From: CAYSBK01 sp964429265
GTDB taxonomy: Bacteria; Planctomycetota; Phycisphaerae; Sedimentisphaerales; Anaerobacaceae
Length of the DNA: 19,236 nt
Reading direction: 5' to 3'
Assembly: GCA_964429265.1 (NCBI GenBank)
Contig: CAYSBK010000028.1
Location: forward strand, 1 to 19,236
The notes below the pieces were generated by a model, which was given only the letters and a program-made list of their open reading frames with translations, did not search any database and was not told the origin of the DNA. Below are positions 14,590 through 19,236 of this stretch, in pieces. The translations under genes were made by a program, and so were the position numbers. Every line of letters begins with the position of its first letter. Position 1 is the first letter of the stretch.

Positions 14590-15231
14590 ATGAAGCTGGC
14601 GATGGACCTTAAATCACGACAAAGTAAGATTTTTGCCGCACTTTTCGTATCTATGACGGCCTGCTCGGTGCTGTTGATGGCCCTTGGGCAAAATCCGCCG
14701 TCAGCCGGGGCGTTCTACCTGAACAGCTACTACTCGCTGGAGCCGGTCGAGCGGGTTATCGGCTCTCAGGAGGCGCAATATACCGAACGCTGGGATGCGG
14801 TTGAGGTCTGTTACAGCGGGACGGATTCGGGCAATGTCGCGGAACTGGCCGGCGCCTCTGGCTGCGGCGGTGCAGGCAGAGTCAATTTTCATTTTTGCGT
14901 TTACAACGGCCGAGGCGGCGCCGACGGCGCCATTGAGCCGACCACGCGATGGCAGAAACAGTTGTCGGTTCTTCCCGGCGAGCGGTTCGACGGACAACAC
15001 GCCGACAGGCCGTGTGGCCGCAATATACGCGAAGACCAGGCCTGTTCGCGCCGAGGGGGCGGGGGCCCAGCGAGCCTGGCCAGGACAATCCGCATCTGCG
15101 TTGTCGGCAACGGCCGCAGCAGCCCACCAAGCGATTACCAGCTCAAGAGAACCGAGGCGCTTGTCGAGGCGCTGTGCACGAGATTCGATATCGCCGATGA
15201 GAACGTTTTTTATCCGGAAAACTGGAGATAG
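14590..15231 (+). CDS. Membrane-anchored amidase/PGRP-like protein, probably non-catalytic
   Basis: A 213-residue protein with an N-terminal membrane or signal helix (about 14-33) and a domain that follows the amidase_2/peptidoglycan-recognition pattern: RWDAVEVCYSGTDSGNVAEL (67-86), NFHFCVYNGRGGADGAIEPT (99-118), RWQKQLSVLPG, then TIRICVVGNGRSSPPSDYQL (166-185) and ALVEALCTRFDIADENVFYP. In active zinc amidases a His follows the first strand and another sits near the end; here those places hold Tyr (VCYSG, VFYPENW), so catalysis is doubtful. Residues 130-165 are a low-complexity Arg/Gly/Cys-rich insert. The start is uncertain: GTG 14584, ATG 14590 and ATG 14602 are possible, none with a good ribosome site. 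It lies 60 nt before mreB, suggesting a cell-wall role. Confidence 0.6.
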   Translation: MKLAMDLKSRQSKIFAALFVSMTACSVLLMALGQNPPSAGAFYLNSYYSLEPVERVIGSQEAQYTERWDAVEVCYSGTDSGNVAELAGASGCGGAGRVNFHFCVYNGRGGADGAIEPTTRWQKQLSVLPGERFDGQHADRPCGRNIREDQACSRRGGGGPASLARTIRICVVGNGRSSPPSDYQLKRTEALVEALCTRFDIADENVFYPENWR

Positions 15232-15291
15232 AACCGTCAGCAGTCAATAAGGCCGTTTCTCAACGTGCCGAAGTCACAGAAAGGATGCCAA

Positions 15292-16380
15292 ATGGTATCT
15301 GCCGAGCAAGTAACTGCGTCGAACTCGACGATAGCGCGGCTGGGCACTTTGCTGGGAGTCGATATGGGAATCGACCTGGGCACGTGCAATACGCTGGTGT
15401 GTTTGCGGGGTCGCGGGATCGTGTTGAACGAGCCGTCGGTAGTGGCAATCAACAAGCACACGGCAGAGGTACTCGATGAAGGTCGGGCCGTCGGGGTCGT
15501 CGCACGGGAAATGATGGGCAAAACGCCCGGCGGCATCGCCGCAGTTCGCCCACTGAAAGAAGGGGTCATAAGCAACTTCGAAGTCACCGAGGCTATGCTG
15601 GCATACTTCATCAAGAAGGTACACAACGGCAGCCGGTTTGCACGGCCCCGGGTGGTCATCGCCGTGCCCGGCGGTATAAACCCGGTCGAGCGGCGTGCCG
15701 TCATCGACAGCGCCGAGCGTGCCGGTGCCCGCAAGGTGTATCTGATCGATGAACCACTGGCGGCGGGTATCGGTGCGGGGCTGCCGGTGACGGAACCGAC
15801 CGCTTCGATGATAGTTGACATCGGCGGCGGAACAACGGAAGTGGCGATTATGAGCCTGGCCGACATCGCCGCTTCTGAGTCGGTCCGCGCCGGCGGCGAC
15901 GATATGGACCAGGCCATCATCGACCATCTCAAGAAGACGTACAACCTGCTGGTGGGCCAGCGCACGGCCGAACAGGTCAAGATACAGATAGGCTCAGCGG
16001 TTCCGCTTGACGAGGAGCTGACGACGCAGGTGGCGGGCCGGGATACCATTTCGGGACTGCCCAGGAAGGTGGTCGTTACCAGCCAGGAGATACGCGACGC
16101 GCTGCAGGAGCCGATTGCACAAATAATCGACGCGGTAACCGCCACGCTTGAAGAGGCCGCGCCGGAGCTTTCTGCGGACCTTATTGACAACGGCGTGCAC
16201 ATCTGCGGCGGCGGGTCGCTGCTGCGTGGGATGGACGCGGCGCTGGCAAATGCGACGGGCCTGAAGGTCCACAGGGTCGAACAGCCGTTGACGGCGGTGG
16301 CCAGGGGTACCGGCGTGTATCTGGAAAACCTGGAGCTGTGGAAAGACACGATGCAATCCGACCAGTACGGGTGGGAATAA
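15292..16380 (+). CDS. mreB: MreB rod-shape-determining actin
   Basis: A 362-residue bacterial actin. Phosphate-1 loop IDLGTCNTLVCL (27-38), IDEPLAAGIGAG (152-163), phosphate-2 VDIGGGTTEVA (175-185) and adenosine motif CGGGSLLRGM (305-314) are all intact, so nucleotide-dependent polymerisation is expected. The roughly 20-residue N-terminal extension includes STIARLGTLLG, a possible amphipathic membrane-binding helix. ATG 15292-15294 is chosen for its AAAGGA ribosome site at 7 nt; the frame extends to a GTG at 15265 without one. MreB filaments guide the elongasome that inserts lateral peptidoglycan. mreC follows after 44 nt. Confidence 0.95.
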   Translation: MVSAEQVTASNSTIARLGTLLGVDMGIDLGTCNTLVCLRGRGIVLNEPSVVAINKHTAEVLDEGRAVGVVAREMMGKTPGGIAAVRPLKEGVISNFEVTEAMLAYFIKKVHNGSRFARPRVVIAVPGGINPVERRAVIDSAERAGARKVYLIDEPLAAGIGAGLPVTEPTASMIVDIGGGTTEVAIMSLADIAASESVRAGGDDMDQAIIDHLKKTYNLLVGQRTAEQVKIQIGSAVPLDEELTTQVAGRDTISGLPRKVVVTSQEIRDALQEPIAQIIDAVTATLEEAAPELSADLIDNGVHICGGGSLLRGMDAALANATGLKVHRVEQPLTAVARGTGVYLENLELWKDTMQSDQYGWE

Positions 16381-16424
16381 CCGTCCCCGGCTGACAGGCA
16401 AACACAAGCGGATCGGACAGGATT

Positions 16425-17264
16425 ATGTCATCCAATCGTGGTGCAGTTTCGAGCCGGCTGCTTTTCATCTGGCTCCTGCTGGCCGGGTTTACCGTCTATC
16501 TTGCGCCGCAGGGCTGGACGGGTAGGTGGCAGCTGGGTTTTGCGGCGGTTTTCTGCCGGCCCGTGGCGCCGGCCAGGGCTGCGCTTCTTGCCGCCACCGG
16601 CACACGACCGCAGAATTACGTGCCGCGTGACAGGTACCTGCGGCTTCGAAACCGGCTTGCCAACGTTACCGCGTGGTTGAACGAGGAAAGGCGGAAGGTT
16701 CACAAGTTGTCGGGTCTGCGGGACAGGCCCGCCTGGAGCGGGGTGGATTTGAAACTGGCCGATGTCATAAACACGTCGGCCGGCCCGACGCAGGCGGCAG
16801 TAATCATAAATCGTGGAACGCAAGACGGCGTGAAGACCGGCCAGTTCGTTATGGCCGAGCACTGCATAGTCGGCACCGTCGCAACCGTGGCCCGCCGCAC
16901 CGCCGAGGTACGGCTGGTTACGGACCCGTCGTCGAAAATAGGCGTGCAGATAAGGCGGGATGCCAACTATGCCGAGGTGGGCCGGGTCGACGGGGGCGGG
17001 GACGACCCTATGATGATGTGCGGTGCGGGCGATGGTTCGGCGCGAATCAATCTTATCGTGGCACCGCAAAGGGTACCGCCGGGCAGCATCGTCTTTGCCT
17101 GCAAGCAGCCGGGGCTGCTTGAAACGCCTGTGGTAGCCGGGACCGTGGTGGGTTGTGAACGTGATCCGGAAAATCCGCTGTTATGGACCGCGACGGTAAA
17201 GCCGGCCTGCGATCTCAGCAAGCTGAAGGAGGTTGCGGTGATAGTGGCGTATGAGCGGCCATGA
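16425..17264 (+). CDS. mreC: MreC rod-shape-determining protein
   Basis: A 279-residue bitopic protein: a short cytoplasmic N-terminus, a membrane helix (about 11-28), a coiled-coil segment (about 68-97, RDRYLRLRNRLANVTAWLNE), and tandem beta-barrel domains with the MreC patterns ADVINTSAGPTQAAVIINRG, DGVKTGQFVMAEHCIVGTV, VRLVTDPSSKIGVQIRR and a closing LKEVAVIVAYERP. MreC links MreB to the penicillin-binding protein and RodA in the periplasm. The ribosome site GGACAGGA precedes the ATG. mreD does not follow; a convergent receiver gene begins 16 nt away. Confidence 0.9.
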   Translation: MSSNRGAVSSRLLFIWLLLAGFTVYLAPQGWTGRWQLGFAAVFCRPVAPARAALLAATGTRPQNYVPRDRYLRLRNRLANVTAWLNEERRKVHKLSGLRDRPAWSGVDLKLADVINTSAGPTQAAVIINRGTQDGVKTGQFVMAEHCIVGTVATVARRTAEVRLVTDPSSKIGVQIRRDANYAEVGRVDGGGDDPMMMCGAGDGSARINLIVAPQRVPPGSIVFACKQPGLLETPVVAGTVVGCERDPENPLLWTATVKPACDLSKLKEVAVIVAYERP

Positions 17265-17281
17265 CGGCCGTGCCGGGTTTT
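17256..17281 (+). terminator. Weak terminator-like hairpin at the end of mreC
   Basis: CGGCC (17256-17260) and GGCCG (17266-17270) form a 5-bp stem around ATGAC, with an alternative CGGC/GCCG stem nearer to TTTT (17278-17281). The structure overlaps the mreC stop codon and the 16-bp gap to the convergent receiver gene. The stem is short, so termination is uncertain. Confidence 0.25.
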
Positions 17282-17715
17282 CAGCGAAGCTTGCCGACCA
17301 GCTCGGGGCTGACATACCTGTCGCCCGCAATCACCAGCCGAACGGCACTTGCAATGTTGCCGCATGCGTCGGCCTTCAGTATGTAGCCGTCGGCGCCGGC
17401 GTCGAAGGCCTGCCTGACATAATGCTGTTCGCCGTGCATAGTGAGAATCAGTACGGGCAGGTGCGGCCAGCGGCTCTTTATCTGCCTGGTCAGCTCGATG
17501 CCGTCGGTTCCAACCAGCGAAATATCGACGATGGCCAGGTCAACTTCGAGGCGAGTGAGCATTTCGAGAGTCTCGGCGGCATCCGCGGCCTCGGCGCAGA
17601 CCGCAAGGTCGCTGTGATGGTTTATCAACTCGGCCAGGCCGCGTCGGACCATTTCGTTGTCGTCAACCACGAGAATCCTGGTTTTCCCCTCTTCTCTGAG
17701 TTGGTTCGAATACAT
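17281..17715 (-). CDS. Stand-alone response-regulator receiver protein (NarL-like, no output domain)
   Basis: A 144-residue CheY-like protein with a complete phospho-acceptor set: acidic pair D18/D19, phosphorylation site D64 (LAIVDISL), T92 (LILTMHG) and K114 (YILKAD). It aligns along its whole length with the receiver of the LuxR-type regulator at 18294-18983 (shared MVRRGLAELIN, DLAVC, VDISL, TSGIEL/TDGIEL). It stops with SPELVGKLR exactly where the linker to the helix-turn-helix begins in NarL proteins, and only 16 nt remain before mreC, so no HTH remnant is present. No ribosome site is visible before ATG 17713-17715, though a terminator-like structure lies 35 nt upstream. It could be a phosphate sink or protein-interaction regulator. 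Confidence 0.85.
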   Translation of the reverse strand: MYSNQLREEGKTRILVVDDNEMVRRGLAELINHHSDLAVCAEAADAAETLEMLTRLEVDLAIVDISLVGTDGIELTRQIKSRWPHLPVLILTMHGEQHYVRQAFDAGADGYILKADACGNIASAVRLVIAGDRYVSPELVGKLR

Positions 17716-17749
17716 CAGTATTATGACTGCAGTGCCTCAAGCTGGTTAC

Positions 17750-17811
17750 AAAAAAGCTGCGCCTGACCTCGGCTGACGCCTTCATTCCCCCCGGCGGGTC
17801 AGGCAACAGCT
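17750..17811 (-). terminator. Intrinsic terminator or attenuator before the lone receiver gene
   Basis: On the minus-strand RNA AGCUG (17807-17811) and GCCUGACC (17797-17804) pair with GGUCAGGC (17761-17768) and CAGCU (17755-17759), a 13-bp stem with a small 2x1 internal loop, directly followed by UUUUUU (17755-17750). The 28-nt apical region contains a further CGCC/GGCG pairing. It lies 35 nt upstream of the receiver start codon, in the same direction, so it either ends a transcript from upstream or attenuates this gene. Confidence 0.6.
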
Positions 17812-17942
17812 TCCATTATGGCCTTGTCATCAATTCCTCCGAAGCCAGTGTTGCCAGCACGGCACTCGGAGCGAGCAAGGCCGCCGCAGCAACGAACGCC
17901 GCGGTTTTCTTTGGGACGACCGAATAATATCGCCGGCCATTA

Positions 17943-17978
17943 ACAAAAGTGCCCGGAATGGCCTTTGTTCCGGGCACT
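17943..17978 (-). terminator. Intrinsic terminator downstream of the kinase/regulator pair
   Basis: A perfect 11-bp stem, AGTGCCCGGAA (17948-17958) with TTCCGGGCACT (17968-17978), has a 9-nt loop, and on the minus strand is followed by UUUUGUU. This is a good intrinsic terminator for the histidine kinase/response regulator transcript, about 315 nt after the regulator stop codon. Confidence 0.7.
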
Positions 17979-17992
17979 ATTGATATATTTAT

Positions 17993-18011
17993 CGCGGGAA
18001 CCGTTCCCGCG
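17993..18011. repeat. 8-bp inverted repeat next to the terminator
   Basis: CGCGGGAA (17993-18000) and TTCCCGCG (18004-18011) form a perfect 8-bp hairpin with a 3-nt loop, 14 nt from the 11-bp terminator stem. It would lie in the 3-prime untranslated region of the kinase/regulator mRNA. Confidence 0.45.
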
Positions 18012-18020
18012 TGTAACTTC

Positions 18021-18063
18021 AGCCAGGCCGGCCGCCCACGGTGCGTGGACGTCGAACCTGGCT
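18021..18063. repeat. Inverted repeat with nested stem
   Basis: AGCCAGG (18021-18027) pairs with CCTGGCT (18057-18063), enclosing CCAC/GTGG (18036-18039 with 18045-18048). It is the third consecutive stem in the 17943-18063 stretch and is followed on the plus strand by a purine-rich GAGGAGGAGGG run. Confidence 0.4.
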
Positions 18064-18239
18064 TCAGAGGAGGAGGGTGGAGTTGTGCAACAGTTTATTG
18101 ACATCTTATTACAGCCGTCGAAAATCACCTGAATGCCTGTTCTGTTCGTGTTGTCTTATACGTACAGGATCAACTATTGGTCGTTCATTCGCAATCGGGG
18201 CGGCTGTGGTTTATTCGGTAGGTAAATCGACTGTAACGG

Positions 18240-18260
18240 GTATAGGCAGATTGCCTATGC
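18240..18260. repeat. Hairpin downstream of the LuxR-type regulator
   Basis: ATAGGCA (18242-18248) and TGCCTAT (18252-18258) are a perfect 7-bp repeat around GAT, extendable to 9 pairs with one wobble. It begins 34 nt after the regulator stop codon on the minus strand and has no U run, so it is more likely an mRNA 3-prime structure than a terminator. Confidence 0.35.
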
Positions 18261-18293
18261 GGCCCGGACCGCCGCGATGGCCCGGGCGGTTCT

Positions 18294-18983
18294 TCAGCGG
18301 CCCTGGTGTGCGGTGACCCACTGGATTGCGTATTGCAGCAGTTCCGACGAGTCGGCCAGATTCAGCTTTTCCTTTATGTGCGAGCGGTACGTCTCGACGG
18401 TCTTGATGCTGATGTATAGCTTTTCCGCTATGCGCCGGGTTGAAAGCCCCTGGCCGATGAGCGTAAAGACCTCCAGTTCGCGGTCGCTGAGCGCTCCAAC
18501 GGCGGAGGCGGGCGGCTCGGACGCGCCTGTAACCAGCTTGCGCATCATCTTTTCCTTCATCCGCTCGCTGGCGTATATCTGCCCGGCCAAGACGGTCCTG
18601 ATGGCCGAGATGACCTCTTCGGTCGCTTCCTGCTTCATAATGTATCCGCTGGCGCCGGCACGAAGGACACGCTCGGCATAGAGCGTCTCGTCGTGCATCG
18701 ACAGCGCCAGCACAACCAGGCGGGGATAGCGAACCTTTATATCCTTTATCAATTCTATGCCGCTTGTTTGCCTGAGCGAAATATCCACGACGGCCACGTC
18801 GGGGCTGGTGTCCTTTATGGCTTTGAGCGCCTCGTCGGCGTCGCCGGCCTGGCCGCAAACCGCCAGGTCCGGCTGCTGGTTGATAAGCTCGGCCAGTCCG
18901 CGGCGGACGATGGGATGGTCGTCCACTATAAGCACGCTGGATTTCTTGTTGACCTTGCCGGTGGTTGTCTTTTTCCGCGCCAT
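18294..18983 (-). CDS. NarL/FixJ (LuxR-type) response regulator
   Basis: A 229-residue two-domain regulator. The receiver (about 16-137) has acidic pair D21/D22, phosphorylation site D67 (VAVVDISL), S95 in the Thr/Ser position and K117. After a linker, residues 166-225 are a LuxR helix-turn-helix: LSDRELEVFTLIGQGLSTRR, then IAEKLYISIKTVETYRSHIK. A phosphorylated dimer should bind DNA. ATG 18981-18983 is preferred because GAGGTG lies 7 nt upstream; ATG 18987-18989 and GTG 18990-18992 are in frame. It starts 26 nt after the histidine kinase stop, forming a two-component operon. Targets cannot be read from the window. The nearby paralogous receiver suggests a local duplication. Confidence 0.93.
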   Translation of the reverse strand: MARKKTTTGKVNKKSSVLIVDDHPIVRRGLAELINQQPDLAVCGQAGDADEALKAIKDTSPDVAVVDISLRQTSGIELIKDIKVRYPRLVVLALSMHDETLYAERVLRAGASGYIMKQEATEEVISAIRTVLAGQIYASERMKEKMMRKLVTGASEPPASAVGALSDRELEVFTLIGQGLSTRRIAEKLYISIKTVETYRSHIKEKLNLADSSELLQYAIQWVTAHQGR

Positions 18984-19009
18984 ACGCATCACCTCGGTAC
19001 GGGTGCGGT

Positions 19010-19236
19010 TCAGTCTTGTGAAACGCCGAAGGTGCAGGTTACGATGGTTCCTCCGCCGCGGCGTTTGCTGACCTCGACCCTGCCGTGAATCAGCTCGGCC
19101 CTGTGGCTCATAATCCGAAGGCCCATCCCACCGCCGCCTGGGGCGTCGGCGGTAAAGTCAAGACCGTCGTTTTCGACCGTCAGCGTACAGGTATCGCCGG
19201 TCTTTGCCAGCGTTATCCATATTCTTTTTGGGCGGC
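19010..19236 (-). CDS. Histidine kinase, C-terminal ATPase end (runs off right edge)
   Basis: The last 74 codons of a sensor kinase are visible (frame starts at 19234). They hold the end of a GHKL ATPase domain: LTVENDGLDF (18-27, N/G1 region), the glycine-rich lid GGGGMGLRIMSHRAELIHG (33-51) and the closing strand GGTIVTCTFGV. The GMGLRIM form and the adjacent NarL-type regulator point to the HisKA_3 (NarX/DegS/LiaS) class. Sensor and dimerisation parts are outside the window, so the signal is unknown. It is followed by the response regulator after 26 nt, its probable partner. Confidence 0.88.
   Translation of the reverse strand, partial: RPKRIWITLAKTGDTCTLTVENDGLDFTADAPGGGGMGLRIMSHRAELIHGRVEVSKRRGGGTIVTCTFGVSQD

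Larger units (their letters stand above)
17716..18293. other. 578-bp gene-poor interval with several hairpins
   Basis: Between the lone receiver gene and the LuxR-type regulator I find no convincing coding sequence on either strand. Its main content is RNA-structure signals: terminator-like structures at 17750-17811 and 17943-17978, inverted repeats at 17993-18011, 18021-18063 and 18240-18260. A plus-strand TTGACA (18098-18103) with GAAAAT 16 nt later is a possible promoter of low confidence. Several GC-rich frames are open by chance but lack starts. A small RNA or structured leader is possible. Confidence 0.5.

Noticed and set aside
17812..17947. Open frames with a signal-peptide-like stretch (AAFVAAAALLAPSAVLA) on the minus strand
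   Set aside because: There is no usable start codon, all frames in this GC-rich stretch are open, and the terminator stem lies in it. A decayed gene cannot be excluded but is not supported.
17750..17947. Cyclic-di-GMP or other known riboswitch
   Set aside because: The conserved core sequences of the GEMM-I, glycine and molybdenum-cofactor classes that I checked by eye are absent; only generic stems are seen.
1..19236. CRISPR arrays, tRNA or rRNA genes, insertion sequences
   Set aside because: I saw no regularly spaced repeats, no cloverleaf or rRNA-like blocks, and no transposase motifs or terminal inverted repeats with target duplications.

Overview
The window is 19.2 kb of a GC-rich bacterial chromosome. 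It is dominated by one minus-strand gene cluster for a type IV pilus or type II secretion (T4P/T2SS) machine. Several traits point to Planctomycetota, probably a Phycisphaerae-like lineage: three tandem PilX-type proteins with a beta-solenoid C-terminus, very short GspG/PilA-like pilins, a GspC/PilP-like protein with a proline-rich linker, and a rod-type mreB-mreC pair. This placement is an inference from protein style, not from a marker gene.

Region 1 (14157 down to 1, minus strand) reads in transcription order: assembly ATPase pilB/gspE; platform protein pilC/gspF; two near-identical 136-residue major-type pilins; a PilV-like and a PilW-like minor prepilin; three PilX-like solenoid paralogues; then pilM, pilN, pilO, a Soj-type ParA ATPase, a PilP/GspC-like protein, and the N-terminal 205 codons of a PilQ/GspD secretin that runs off the left edge. 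Together these supply the motor, inner-membrane platform, fibre subunits, alignment complex and outer-membrane pore. No prepilin peptidase and no PilT retraction ATPase lie inside the window. The less usual parts are the ParA gene placed between pilO and pilP, the solenoid pilin triplet, two strong hairpins between the tandem pilin genes, and a good match to the c-di-GMP-binding MshEN repeat in PilB.

Region 2 (14158-14589) is the divergent intergenic region. It holds a credible promoter reading toward pilB.

Region 3 (14590-17264, plus strand) has a membrane-anchored protein resembling a peptidoglycan amidase/recognition domain but apparently without its zinc ligands, followed by mreB and mreC. 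This is a cell-shape and wall-synthesis unit. mreD is not next to them.

Region 4 (17281-19236, minus strand) holds the C-terminus of a NarX/DegS-type histidine kinase, its NarL/FixJ response regulator, a 578-bp gene-poor interval rich in hairpins with two intrinsic-terminator-like structures, and a stand-alone receiver-domain protein paralogous to the response regulator.
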